The notes under the pieces: generated by a model
Told to the model about the DNA's origin: nothing
Database searches by the model: none
The model's input: the letters and a program-made list of their open reading frames with translations, nothing else
From: Adiantum capillus-veneris
Taxonomy: Eukaryota > Streptophyta > Polypodiopsida > Polypodiales > Pteridaceae
Direction: 5' to 3'
Assembly: GCA_014529385.2 (NCBI GenBank)
Contig: CM043971.1
Span: 33,183,209-33,247,208, forward strand
Length of the DNA stretch: 64,000 nucleotides
Shown here: positions 22,238 through 34,163 of the stretch, one piece after another
How the letters are laid out: the number at the start of each line of letters is the position of its first letter
Numbering within the stretch: position 1 is the first letter of the stretch
Made by a program: the position numbers and the translations under genes

Positions 22238-22641
22238 TCAAGGTTTCTCTTTTCTCGCTCAAGAAGGGAGGTCCTCAAGCTAGCTACAAATGGTTGGTAT
22301 TATTAATTGCCTGTGAGTAAGTAGAATAGGGATTTTTTAGCCTTGCAGTGCGCTTGCCTTTGTGCAATTAATGGGGCATCACCGTCGAGAGCTATGGTCT
22401 TAATAGTGGAGTCCTACGGGGCTTGCCTACGGCTTAACCACTATTGAGCTATTAGAAGCTTGACAGGAGCCGGTGCTGTTTTGGTGTCGAAAGACCCTCT
22501 CTTCTATTCCTTGCAATTAATGGTATTCGAGCCGCGGGTACAGTAGCTTGAGTGCTTTTTCTAAAGGGGTAAAGAGGAGTAGCAACTAGGGCTTGAAGTG
22601 CCAAAGTACACCTAAAAAGTTTACACCTAAAAGTTGTTAGA

Positions 22642-25600
22642 ATGGCTGACAATAGTAAAGAGAGTGAAATTAATGTTGATAACTTTGATTTTGCTCATGA
22701 GCAAGCTACTAATGATGCTTCAATGCGTGTTAACTATCTTGTTTCTAGGCTTCAACAAGCCATGGGCAATCCATCTCTCCAAAGTGAAGTGCAACGGCGG
22801 CTCCGTGCTCACGGGATTCTCCAAGCTAATCACCATGACGAGAGAACACCTAGGAAGCCTCCTTGTGAGACTACCAAAAGAGGTCTCTCTCCGATTCGGG
22901 AAGAAGAAGAGAATCCTTATGAAGGGCTCAAGAATTTACTTCTTCATGATATATCTCCTTCCCAAAGGAGAACTCAAGAGCCTCCACTGAAGGAACGAGA
23001 AAGAAGCGAATCTCCCGCCACGTCGGTGGAGATGGCTCCACGAAGACGGCGGGCTAAACGCTCTCCATCACCACCAAAGCGGAGAAGACCATCATATTCT
23101 TCTCCCCACCACAATTCAAAGAGGGATGATAAAAAGCAAGAGAAGAAAAAGGCGAGAAAGAGGACACCCTCTTCTCCATCTTCTTCATCCTCTCCCTCTT
23201 ATGAAAACTATGGTGAAGATGACAAAGATCAAGACAAGAAAAAGGCGAGAAAGAGGTCACCCTCTTCTCCACCTTCTTCAAATTCTTCACCCTCTGAAGA
23301 AAGTGATGGTGCAACCTTTGAACCATAAAAAAGAAGAGGCCATAGGAAATCTTATGCCGCATGGAAGAGGTCGTCCAAGTTGAAGAAATTCAAAGAGGGA
23401 GGGAAGAGCATCTCTTTCCTTACCTATGATGGTACCTTTGGTGCTACGGACAAAGTCTTGGCCTTTATCCAGCAATTCGATGCGGCGTTTGGAGATGAGG
23501 GCTTCACGGAGTCCTCTAAGCTACGCCATGTAGCTATGCACTTTCAAAAGTCCGCCAGACAATGGTGGTCTAGCCTACGAGCCAATGGTGAAGCTCCACG
23601 AACATGGAAGGCTTTAAGAGCTTCCATTATGAAGCAATTTTTGGCCACCGATGCCAAAGACAAAGTACTCACCGAATGGCTAAGCTTAAAGCTCTCTCCC
23701 AATGAATCCATCCACAAATATGTAGACAAGTTTTGGGACCTACAACTCAAAGCCACTGTCTTCAAAATGTTGGATTTTGGAGAGCAAAAGCAACAATTTT
23801 GTGCGGGCTTAACCGAAGAAATGGCGGAGTATGTCAACTCCCAAAGACCACATACCATATCGGCGATAATACACCACACTATGGTCGCCTCTCGAATCAA
23901 TTTCCAAACGGGGGCAAAAAGAAATAATAAGCCCCCGGAAAACAAGGGTTCCAATGAGCCTAAGGGGAAGGACAATGTCCAAAAGTCTCCTAAGGGCAAC
24001 TCCAACAAAGCTAAAGAGAAGGGAGTTTACAAAGGTAAGAATAAACTCTCTCCTGAAGAGCTTGAGCGTTATCGTAAGGATAACCGGTGTTTCAAGTGCG
24101 GCGAACAAGGGCATGCGTACCGCGCTTGTCCCCAAAAGAACAACCGCCAAGATCCTCCTAGAGCTTCCTTGGTTGAAATCCAAGAGGAGGAGACTCACCA
24201 AACTCACCACAAAGAATCTCCTCTATGCCATGCTTGGGGAAAGGTAAGAGAACATGATGCTTTTATTCTCTTTGACCCTGGTTCTACTCACAATTTTATA
24301 TCTATGGAGTTAGCCACCAATCTAGGCATACAATCCTACGAGATGGGAGATGTCCTACCCGCAGATAGTGCCTTCAAGGGGCAAGAAGCTTCAGTCACTC
24401 CCTTAATTGGGAAATTGAGGCTTCATGTCCAAGGCTATGTGGACAAAGAGGACTTCTTTATCTCTCCTCTCAAGCATGAGGATGTAATCCTAGGGGCACC
24501 ATGGTTTGACCGCCTGGCTGTCGATGTAAAATTTCCTGAAAGGAGAATCTCCTTTAAGTTCAGGGAAAAAGACATGTATATAGATGCTAAGGAAATGGGT
24601 AACACCATCCCCATTGTACATACACCAGCTTTCAACAAGTCAATAAAGAGCTCTATTTCCGTGTACATGATTTTTGTTAAAGATTCTCAAAATGAACCTA
24701 ATGCTTTAACAAACGAAAATAAAAGCAACCAAAAGGAATTAGAGTTATCCAATTTTCTCAAGGGGTTTCAAGATGTTTTTATTGACGACATCCCTTGTGA
24801 GCTACCTCCTAAACGAGGTAATGATGACCATGCAATTGAACTTCTTCCAGGAAGTTCACCGCCTAATAAACCTCCTTATAGAGTTTCTCAAGCTCAACAA
24901 GAGGAGATTATGCGGCAAGTGCATGAGTTAGTTGAGAAGGGCATGGTTAGGCCTAGCTCATCTCCATTTTGCTCACCTGTGCTATTAGTGCAAAAGAAAG
25001 ACGGCACATATCGTATGTGTGTCGACTATAGAGCACTAAATAGGATCACTATCAAGAATAGGTTTCCCGTTCCACGGGTAGAAGACCTATTTGATAAGCT
25101 ACAAGGATTGACCTACTTCAGTAGGGTTGACCTAAAGAGTGGCTATCGTCAAATAAGGATAGTTGATCAAGACATTGTAAAGACCGCGTTTCGCACTACA
25201 TTTGGTCTTTACGAATACATTGTCATGCCTTTTGGCTTGACCAATGCACCAGCCACATTCAACCGCTTGATGGAGAAGCTGTTCAGGCCTCATCGAACCT
25301 TCACTGGAGTGTTCTTTGATGATATTATCATCTACTCTAATTCATTGGAGGAACACAAGCAACACCTCCAGGTAATATTTCAAGTTTTAAGAGAGAATAA
25401 ACTTTATGTTAATCGAAAGAAAAGTGAATTTTTCTTGCAAGAGATTCAGTATTTAGGTCACATTATGTCTCAAGATGGCATCCAAATGGATCCATCCAAG
25501 TTAGAGGTAATAAAAGGATGGCCTAAACCAAGGAATCTTCATGAACTAAGAAGCTTTATAGGTATGTGCGCATACTATAGACGCTTCATAGAAAAGTTCT

Positions 25601-27578
25601 CACAAATTGCGGGACCATTACATGACCTAACAAAGAAAAGCGTTAGGTATACATGGTCTGCTAAGGAGAACGATGCTTTTGAAAAGCTTATCTCTCAACC
25701 TGTGCTTACACTACCGGATATCTCAAAACCATTTGAGGTCCAATGTGATGCTTGTGGTGATTGCCTTGGAGCTGTTTTGCTCCAAGAAGGGCACGCCATA
25801 GGCTATGAGAGCCGAAGGCTCGACCCTGTTGAGCAAGCTCTAGGCATATACGAAAAGGAACTCCTTGCAGTTCTACATGCCTTAGACTCATGGAAGCACT
25901 ATTTATTGGGGACTCCTTTCATTCTGCGAACGGATCACCAAAGTCTTAAGTACTTCATGACGCAGACCAAGCTCTCCGACAAACAAATGAGGTGGGCAAA
26001 TTTCCTTTCGCAATTTCATTTTCATATTGCTCACATTGCTGGCAAGCATAATCAAGTAGCCGATGCACTCTCAAGACGGCCGAGAGTGAATGTGGTTTCC
26101 ATAGCAACTCACAATGATCTATCTTCAATGATAGATGAGTATGCTATTGATCCCGATTTTAGAGATGTGATTTCAGCCCTTACATTAGGGAAGAAAGAAG
26201 AACCATTTACTTTACAAGATGGTTATCTTCTCTATGGCAATAGACTATGCGTTACTAACTCCCTGCGTGAGAAAGTAATGTATGAATCTCATGCTCCCTC
26301 GTATGTGGGGCATAGAGGGATTAAATCTACCTTAAAGGGAATTGAAACATATTTCTATTGGCCTACCATGAAAGTGAACATACAAGAGTATGTTTCCAAA
26401 TGTGTGGTATGTCAAAAGACAAAATTTGACAGAGGGAAGCAACCTGGATTGCTTCAACCCTTGCCAATCCCCAATTCACCATGGGAGAGCATATCCATGG
26501 ATTTTATCTTTGGATTGCCTAAGTCTATCCATGGGAATACGGGAATATGGACGATAGTAGACAAGTTCAGTAAACAAGCTCATTTTATACCTGTCAAAAA
26601 GACTATCAAAGCCCATCAAATGGCAACCCTCTTCATTTCATAAATTTTCAAATACCATGGCTTGCCAATGTCCATAGTGTCAGATAGAGATCCTAGAATG
26701 ACCAGTAATTTCTGGAAGGGTCTCTTTGAGAATTTAGGGACAAGGCTAAATTTCTCTTCGGCCTATCATCCACAAACGGATGGCCAAAGTGAAATAGCTA
26801 ACCTAACAATTCTCGATCTACTAAAAGCCTATGTAACGGAGTAGATCAAAGATCCCAATGGGAGAAGTACTTACCCTTAGTGGAGTATGCTTACAATAAC
26901 ACTGTACATACTTCCACGGGAAAAGCACCTTTCGAGGTAATTGAGGGAAGATCAAAAAGTCCCTTGCTACTTAAGGTACATGGGAAGATCTTCGCTGCAG
27001 ATGAGTATAGCCGAGACCTACAAGAATCTTTTCAAAAGATTAAAGATGCTATCTCTATCTCACAGCAAAGGCAAAAGGCTGCTGCTGACAAGCACAGAAG
27101 AGCCCAAGCCTTTAAAGAAAACGATTGGGTCTTGTTAAAGTTTCCCAAGGCTCGATTAAGGCACACGATGGGCAAGAATCCTACGGGCCACCAAAAGTAC
27201 TATGCTAAACTAGCAAAAAGGTACTATGGTCCCTTCCAGATTCTTAGGCCAATCAATGACATGGCCTATCAACTTAAGTTGCCCAATCATTGGCTCATAC
27301 ACAATGCTTTTCATGTGAGCCTATTAAAGCCTTACAAAGGAGAGCCACCTCAAGAACCAACTATTGAAGACCCACCGGAGATCGAGGACCAAGAGGAGGT
27401 GCTGTAGCCCGAGTCCATTCTCCGACATGAAGACAAGGTATTAAGAGGCGGTAAGACTATCCGACGATATCTTATTAAATTTAAGAATTATCCTTTTGAA
27501 GATGCTAGATGGATGCAAGGCATACAATTAAAGGATAACCTAAACCTTGTCAATGCTTACAATGCTTCCCAAGAGTAA
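22642..27578 (+). pseudogene. Ty3-1 Gag-Pol polyprotein, one frame with stops
   Basis: Starts at ATG 22642 in a single frame. Ser/Lys/Arg-rich N-terminal region; capsid (about 23395-23930); CX2CX4HX4C zinc knuckle CFKCGEQGHAYRAC (about 24090); protease FDPGSTHNF (about 24270); reverse transcriptase with FFDD at about 25314; RNase H (about 25730-26060); integrase with HHCC finger (about 26287-26415) and catalytic Asp near 26500 and 26680; chromodomain-like end (about 27410-27550). Defects: TAA at 23326-23328 (TCA in the sister copy), TAA at 26641-26643, a one-base shift near 26840, and TAG at 27405-27407 (probably CAG). Otherwise well preserved, so it was recently coding. Confidence 0.9.
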
Positions 27579-27911
27579 GCAAATGTACAAAATGAACAAA
27601 ATTTTTGTCTTATAAGACTCTCTTTTTCTTTATTTGTGCACAAAAATGAAGTAGTATGCATGCTTAGATCAATTTTGTGGAGACGACGTCTCCCAAACAC
27701 CAAGTAGAGCTTGTCACTCTACTATGGAAGACTGATAGGACTGATGTGCAGACATGCTTGCGGCAGCCTCAGGCTCTCAAGCGCCAAATGGACTAGTCAT
27801 CCATTATGGAATGATGTCGTAGGGTAACATAGGGATCCTCTACCTGCTAAGAAAAGGACTCATGAACATGCTTTATCTTCTCTACACCATAGTCGAGGAC
27901 GACTATGATTT

Positions 27912-27925
27912 CAAGAGAGAGGTAA
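27912..27925 (+). other. Polypurine tract of Ty3-1
   Basis: CAAGAGAGAGGTAA directly before the TGTCATAAT start of the 3' LTR. Confidence 0.65.
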
Positions 27926-28565
27926 TGTCATAATAATCAATATCTAATTCTCCTAAATGATTTTCTCATATTAAACTGATCATTTAATGTGGGGAAGGCT
28001 AGGGGAGAAAAATCTAGAATATTGGTTAAGCTAGCAGACCGGCCACAGTAGGGATCCAAAGGAGGGAAAATAGGGATCCAAAGGGGGGGCCATCTGCAAA
28101 AGAGCCATGTGCAACAATGGGCTAAAAAGACCCTAAGGTTCAGCCCATTAAGACTTCCAAAATGCTAAGGTTCCAAAATTCAAAGGTTGTGTCCAAAAGG
28201 TCAACCCTAGGGAAAATTGGATGCTTAGTGTGTGTACAAAAGTCTTCTTCAAAGCCTACAAAGGAGGGGGCGAGCCCATTTAGTAGGGGATGAGAGAGAA
28301 AGCCACACACACACACACACATGCTCCCTTTACACAAAGGGAATTAGGGACACATGTCAGCTCCCTAGGCCAGATGCCCACAAGGGGTGCCCAATTCCTA
28401 TTGGAAGACCCTTGAAGTGGACCAATGAGAATTAAGCTAGAGTAAATCTAGTTTAATTAATTTAAAAACATTTAATAAAAGAAACCAATGAAAATTAAGT
28501 CTCCTAGAAGACTATTGGGCAGTCTCCCAAGGGGTCCAATGAGCATTCAGGAGCCCAATGGCTTG
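27926..28565 (+). repeat. 3' LTR of Ty3-1, truncated
   Basis: Near-identical to 20645-21290, then homology stops at AATGGCTTG and unrelated GC-rich DNA follows. Confidence 0.88.
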
Positions 28566-28688
28566 GGCGGGGTTACTACTGGAGGTGGGGAGCAGGGCTC
28601 TGTGGCCTCCCCTAGGGCTGCCCCCTCACCCAAGGGAGACAGGAGTCATAAGAGGCTAGGGTTCGAGTAGGGTCGAGGCTGCACAGGG
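28566..28688. other. GC-rich segment of unknown origin
   Basis: Much richer in G and C than its surroundings. It sits exactly between the broken Ty3-1 LTR and a family B LTR. It extends an open frame from the LTR (PRAAPSPKG region), which I do not take as real coding. Confidence 0.45.
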
Positions 28689-28692
28689 GGGG

Positions 28693-28740
<48 letters not shown>

Positions 28741-28884
28741 ACATGATGTGGGTGGAGCAGCGCAACACAATGTGTGTGAGACAGCCCCTTATTCTTCTAA
28801 CTAGTAAACAATAAGGTGTGTACAAGTAATGGGCGGTCGAACGTCTCTCACATGTCCAACTGACACACCGCCTTTACCCCAACA
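28689..28884 (-). repeat. Family B LTR, partial
   Basis: The minus strand begins TGTTGGGGTAAAGGC at 28884 and reads into GCTGCTCCACCCACATCATG and then a (CT)n tract. It matches LTRs at 48259-48498 and 60395-60693. The U5 end is missing. No polypurine tract precedes it. Confidence 0.75.
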
Positions 28885-29047
28885 TGTATGCTTTCATCTT
28901 GATTAATTTATTTTTGCATTCACATTCCTCGGTGCTACATCTTTGACATCACAACTAATGTCTACCAACTAATGATCAACAAGTATTCCTGCTAAGCTTA
29001 CACCTCAATAGCTACTGAGGACGGAATCTACATCAAGAAGGGGGGTA

Positions 29048-29300
29048 TGTTAACCCATGATGGATGCAAACCTTATGAATTACATCATTTTGACTCATGG
29101 TCCGAGCTTGTAGGTTCCACATGTAGATAGTAGGTGATTGGGTGATCACCGATTGTATATGAAAGGTGCCCCACAACTCCAAGAGATAAGGTTCAGTATT
29201 GGCCGCCCATGAGTGGGCGGTTGTGTGTGAAATGGTTGGCCCATATATAAGCCATTGTCAACCTAAAACTCTCTCATTATTTGAAGTCCCAATGCAAATG
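29048..29300 (+). repeat. Probable 3' or solo LTR of another element
   Basis: A polypurine-like GAAGGGGGGTA is followed by TGTTAACCCATG. A TATA box (ATATATAA) lies near 29243, as in a U3 promoter. The right end is not determined. Confidence 0.4.
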
Positions 29301-29344
29301 ATCTTGTTCCTACTCTCCTTCTCCAGTTGCATGCATGGATTCGA

Positions 29345-29377
29345 GTGTGCGCGCGCGTGTGCGTGTGTGTGTGTGTG
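29345..29377. repeat. Alternating (GC)n/(GT)n tract
   Basis: Uninterrupted purine-pyrimidine alternation of about 33 bases, capable of forming Z-DNA. Confidence 0.7.
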
Positions 29378-29648
29378 TACATGATCGAGCATTGGCAGCG
29401 GCACTAGCAATGTCGAGGTGGTCAAGAAGCAACAACGAGCTTATTCTTCACCACGATGCAAGGATTCCTCATCCATGGCAGTATAGAGAGGGAGTGACAG
29501 ACCCTTTACACTCTATTGAGATTGTCGACACCCTAGTTGTGTGCTTGCTGCCTCTGTGGCTTGCTCACAATGCAAGGCACGTTCCCTAGCTCTGACAAGT
29601 ATGAATAGATTGTACCATGATGCCATATGAAGGATTTTTAGCAGCTCA

Positions 29649-30982
29649 TCAATGTCTTGTTGTCTCTTCTTGCCTCAGCATGATACCCCACATATCAACA
29701 TACACATGAATGAAAGAGCTATGAGAATTCCAAAACAATGTTGTTGGCCCATGGCAACAAAGTAAAGCGGTTATGATTGATGCATACACCACTTGCACCA
29801 CTGTTGATGCACCCCTCAAATGTCTTGTTCTCATCTCACACATTGGCACAAGGTGGTAGGGAATCAACGCATAAGCTGCTAAAGGAGAAATGTTGAGCTA
29901 CCCAATTGAATGGATTGGACCAGAGAAGTTGTTAGACATATCAATTGGCACTAGAAATGAGCAAGTGGTAATTAGCAAAAGGCCTCTTTCAAGCTTGTTA
30001 TAGGAGAGGTGTAGAACTCATATGGTTATGAGATGCATAAAAATGACAGGGATGGCACCTACCAGCAAGTTGTGCCCGATGTTCAACGTTATTAGCACAG
30101 TGAGATAATTGTGTCGCCCTCTAGTTTGTTAGGAGAGGTCTAGCTATTGAGGCCTAGATCGTCATTTAAGAGGTCTCCTACATAGATTCTAGAGGAGTCT
30201 ACATAAATTCACCAGTGGAGTTGGGGTAAAAGCTTTTGGAACTATACCTGCAAACTCCAATAAAGTCCACAGTCCTCAACTAAAACCATTGTCGTGATTT
30301 TGTATGAGGCGATCGATTGGCCCGTTCAAATGGTGCCCAATCCTTGGAGGGATAGGCCCTTTTTTGTTGAGATCAACCCATAGAAATTTGATGGCATTTG
30401 CAAACTCAACAGGTGTAGGGCATCATTGGCAATTGATGCCCCTTTCTAGAAGTCAATTATGCATGCTCCCTATGAAAGAGGGGATGCTCCCTGTGAGCTA
30501 GTTGTTGGAGGGTGTTGGGTAACATACTAGAAAGGAAGATGAGAACTCTAGCCACCCGATCTCTTTGAAAATCAGTTCCATGAACTCATTGTACCACATC
30601 GACGAGCTCTCCAGATTCGATAGGCAGGACCCTAGGAGCTGTCTCGTTATGTAGGTGATTGAAGCTAAGGTCCAACACCTTGAGCTTGCTACAAAACTAG
30701 CGAGAGTTGCTAAAATTTCTCCTACAAACCCTTTTTGTGGAGCATCAACTTCTCTAAGATAGAGTATGGAGAGAATAATTGTGATGGAATAGGGGAACCC
30801 GATCGAGAACTTTCAAAGTGTTCAAGTTTGTAATCATCATTGCATGTAGTGGGCTTGGGAAGGCGTTGAAGGTGAGAAGTAGCTCTCCAAGTTGCAAAAA
30901 TGGGTGACAACTGTTGGGAAGCACGGAGAGGTCCTGAAAAGGCACAAAAAGTGAGTGAAGCGCTCTCGTGAATAGTCGACAA
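29649..30982 (-). pseudogene. LRR receptor-like protein pseudogene
   Basis: Read from 30982 downwards. Several leucine-rich-repeat pieces: PFLQLGELLLTFNAF; CSKLKVLDLSFNHLHNETA near 30700-30650; KKGPIPPRIGHHLNGPID near 30350; and near 30060-29920 LVGAIPVIFMHL, VLHLSYNKL, IDMSNNFSGPIHSIG. These match plant extracellular LRRs, which form the ligand-binding region of receptor-like proteins and kinases. Many frame changes and stops. The final open frame (29867-29649) may be the remains of the region after the LRRs. No kinase domain seen. Confidence 0.68.
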
Positions 30983-31264
30983 AAGGGATCCCTTTACAAA
31001 ATGCTACTATATGATTGTGCAGACCAAGTAGAGGGCAAAGAGGGGATCCTTGGAAATCGAGGTGTATTTGGTTGATGTTAGCTTTGGCTATATGTAGTAA
31101 TGAGGCTCTCTAGGGTGCATGGTGGGATTCTTCTTATTCAGCTATCTCACACACATTTTGTGCGCTGCTCAGCCCCGTTTCAGCCTCTGCACAGGCCCGA
31201 CCACTTGCCCAAGCTGAGCCCCGCCAGTCTCAGCCTTCTCTCACCCGGGTCTTGACCTGCTAGC

Positions 31265-31350
31265 ACAGAGAGGCTTCTTTTCTTTTAATTTAATTGAGTA
31301 TCGGGTCTCACAGAGAGGCTTCTTTTACTTAAACTGAGTATAAACCCTTA
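31265..31350. repeat. About 44-base imperfect tandem duplication
   Basis: CACAGAGAGGCTTCTTTT occurs at 31265 and 31309, each followed by a similar T/A-rich stretch and GAGTAT. Confidence 0.7.
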
Positions 31351-31453
31351 ATATGATTTGCTTTCTTGATCAAGTGCCCACCATGGCCACTCGGGCCTCT
31401 TCTCGCAGCCCACATTTGGCGGTGTCGTGGCAACACCCCCCAAGGTGGACAGC

Positions 31454-32125
31454 ATGGCTCGGCTTCAACATGAAGTCGAAAGACTTCGCAAGGAAAATGA
31501 CGCCTTGAAGGAAAGACTCGCAGCCATCGAGTCTCGCCTCACAGTTGTGGAGGACTCCAACAAGGGAAAGACGGAACAAAAGGAAATCCAGCTCAATATG
31601 GAGACGGAAATCATCCTCAGAGAGAAGGTAAAAACTCAAGTGCAAGATGTCATTTTCCACAAAGTTGAAGATCGGGTGGCGTCCATGCTACGCGAACAAC
31701 AACGACAAGATGCTATTTCTCTCAATGTCCACATTGGCGGGCTCCCGAGCGATTGGCAAGGAAAGGCGGACCCCAAGTTCCACGAGTTTTTCGCTCACAT
31801 CCGAACAACAACCCCCATGATACAATGGGATCCAGAGTCAATCACCACTCTCGCTCACGAGCATCGCACCAACCATGCAATTCTTACCTTCAAGACCAAA
31901 GCGGATCGAGTCAAGCTCCTTGAGCAATCGAAGCTTCTCAAAGACACAAAAATTTGGTTTGCCGAAGATCTCACACCCACCCAGCTCAAACAAAAGAAGG
32001 CAGAACTACAGAAGATGCGAGAAGCACGCATAGCAGGAAAATGGGCAGTCTATCGAGGAGGTAGAGCCATTATTCAAGAGTTTCGAACTCCCAAACCGGT
32101 TCCCTCCTCACCTCCTTCTGCATAG
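31454..32125 (+). CDS. LINE/L1 ORF1-like RNA-binding protein
   Basis: Open from ATG 31454 (the frame is open upstream to 31427, without an ATG). N-terminal coiled coil (LQHEVERLRKEND... with heptads, about residues 5-45). Then a compact domain resembling the L1 ORF1p RRM-plus-C-terminal pair: NVHIGGLPSDW, then LAHEHRTNHAILTFKTKADR, then IWFAEDLTPTQL, then GKWAVYRGGRAIIQEF. L1 ORF1p is a trimeric RNA chaperone needed for retrotransposition. A strong-context ATG at 31383 could be the original start, but a one-base loss near 31410 puts it out of frame. No ORF2 follows: the next element begins within about 150-480 bases. The family match is by pattern only. Confidence 0.55.
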   Translation: MARLQHEVERLRKENDALKERLAAIESRLTVVEDSNKGKTEQKEIQLNMETEIILREKVKTQVQDVIFHKVEDRVASMLREQQRQDAISLNVHIGGLPSDWQGKADPKFHEFFAHIRTTTPMIQWDPESITTLAHEHRTNHAILTFKTKADRVKLLEQSKLLKDTKIWFAEDLTPTQLKQKKAELQKMREARIAGKWAVYRGGRAIIQEFRTPKPVPSSPPSA

Positions 32126-32267
32126 ATTTTGTTCATCTTATCTTATCTTAACTTTCTTTTTGGACCCTCAGTCCTTAACTGAGATGTATCACACAATCCC
32201 CTCACGTTTGTAATGTTTTGTTTTTGGTCCCATAGGTCATATCTGACCTTCGTGGACGATAATACAA

Positions 32268-32275
<8 letters not shown>

Positions 32276-32323
<48 letters not shown>

Positions 32324-32368
32324 TCTCCCCCCCCCGCCCCCCACATGCACCGCATTCGCGCACTCACA
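32276..32368 (+). repeat. Family B-like LTR end with (CT)n tract
   Basis: (CT)n followed by CACCGCATTCGCGCACTCACA, matching the ends of the LTRs at 48498 and 60395. The U3 start was not found. Confidence 0.55.
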
Positions 32369-32370
32369 AG

Positions 32371-32382
32371 TGGTATCGGAGC
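32371..32382 (+). other. PBS of the family B-like element
   Basis: TGGTATCGGAGC, two bases after the LTR end. Leader-like sequence continues to 32607, where Ty3-2 is inserted. Confidence 0.6.
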
Positions 32383-32959
32383 TTTGGTTTTGCGACGGAT
32401 GGAGTGCTACATAGAAGTAATCTTTTGGCTATGGTTAGGTCGCTTTCAATGGGAGCTTGAGAGGAGAGTGTGTTGCAAGTGTGTATGCTTTTTTGCAGCC
32501 ATACTTGCAGGAAGAATTCATATTTGCATTTTTGTACGTGATTTTTCGGGCTCCAAAACAATGTTTTTGGGCGTAACTTTTGCATATGGAATGCGATCTA
32601 TGCACGGTGTCATAATAACTAATATCTAATTCTCCTAAATGATTTTCTCATGTTAATCTGGTCATTTAATATGGGGAAGTGCCAGGGGAGAAAAAGCTAG
32701 AATATTGGTTAAGCTGGCAGATCGGCCACAATAGGGATCCAAAGGGGGGGCCATCTGCAAAAGAGCAATGTGCAACAATGGGCTTTAAAGACCCTAAGGT
32801 TCAGCCCATTAAGACTTCCAAAATGCTAAGGTTCCAAAATTCAAAGGTTGTGTCCAAAGGTCATGACTAGGGAAATTAGATGCTTTGTGTGTGTACCAAA
32901 AAAGTCTTCATTAATCCTACAAAGGAGGGGGCGAGCCCTGGAAGTAGGGGATGAGAGAA

Positions 32960-32962
<3 letters not shown>

Positions 32963-33038
<76 letters not shown>
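32963..33038. repeat. (CA)n microsatellite in the LTR
   Basis: About 76 bases here versus about 14-18 at the same place in the two Ty3-1 LTRs. Confidence 0.9.
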
Positions 33039-33041
<3 letters not shown>

Positions 33042-33732
33042 TCCTTTACACAAAGGGAATGAGGGACACGTGTGAGCTCCCTAGCTTAGATGCCCACAAG
33101 GTGTACTCAAATCCTATTGGATGGCCATGGAGGTGGACCAATGAGAATTAGGCTAGAGTAAATCTAGTTTAATTAACTTAAAAACACTTAATAAAATAAC
33201 CAATAAGGATTAAGCTCTCGAGAAGATTATTGGACAATCTCCCAAGGGGTCCAATGAGCGTTCAGCAGCCCAATGGCTTGCCTGATTCCTGTTGGCCAGG
33301 AGACAAAGGGGTCCAATGAGATTTTAGTTGCATTAATTAATTACCTAAAGCTCTCACAAACGGGGAAAGGGGGCCACATGTCAGAAGGCTATCACTTATG
33401 CTACTTAACTTTCATTGGCTAAGCTGGGAGAGGTCTAATGAGGTGCTAACAAGAGCAAATAGCAAGATGGGTCGACCAAGAGAGAGAGAGAGGGGGGGGG
33501 GGGGGGGGGGGGTGAATTTTACAAGGCATTATTGCATACACACTCACACTAACTCATGTGTGAAGCAAGAAGACTCTCTCTCTCTCCTTCTCAAGCTTTA
33601 ATGGAAAGCCTACTCCAAGCTTGTGAGAAGGGAGGCCTACACCAACAACTCTTGGCTTTGTGATGCAAATCCAACCAAGAGCCAAGCTTCAATGCATGCT
33701 CATCTCCTCTAACATGCTAATTAAAGCTATGC

Positions 33733-34163
33733 ATACATGGTGAAAACCCTAACGGGCACCATGGCATTCTTCAAAAGTCCCCCTGATCTTTCATGTGCTA
33801 TGCTCTACAAAATTTGTCAGATGCTGCTCACATGCATTGAAGTTTTTCATGAGCCAGAGCAAGCAGAAATTCGTGGATGTCCTTCCTCGAGAAAACTAAA
33901 GGTGTATGCTACGACCTAAGCGGCCAACCTTCCGAAGAAGTCCTCCATGGCTTCTACGCCCACTGCATGTTCTTGCCATCTCATAATATGTTGGCGTTTG
34001 AGGAAGCGTTTTACACAGGATTTTTCACTTGGCGAACAAAGATTTTTGGGCCAGTGATCAGCAACCTAACTTCCAGATTCGTAGGCTACTCAGCCATCGA
34101 GCTCAAGAATAGAGTCACTATGCAATTTTTGCAAGTTCCAGACAAATAAAGAAAGATCAGATA
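33733..34163 (+). other. 431-base insert in the LTR with coding-like frames
   Basis: Absent from the other LTR copies. Flanked by TATGC at 33728-33732 and 34164-34168, so it looks like an insertion with a 5-base target duplication. Two overlapping frames (33737-33919 and 33877-34149) read without obvious repeat bias. I recognise no family. It could be a captured host-gene fragment. Confidence 0.5.

Larger units (their letters stand above)
20645..28565 (+). mobile_element. Ty3-1, Ty3/gypsy retrotransposon, 3' LTR truncated
   Basis: 5' LTR 20645-22224, PBS, leader, gag-pol 22642-27578, polypurine tract, and a 3' LTR broken off after about 640 bases. Domain order PR-RT-RNase H-IN plus a C-terminal chromodomain-like segment fits a Ty3 chromovirus-like element. 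The same family occurs at 32608-47250 and 62378-63259. Confidence 0.9.
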
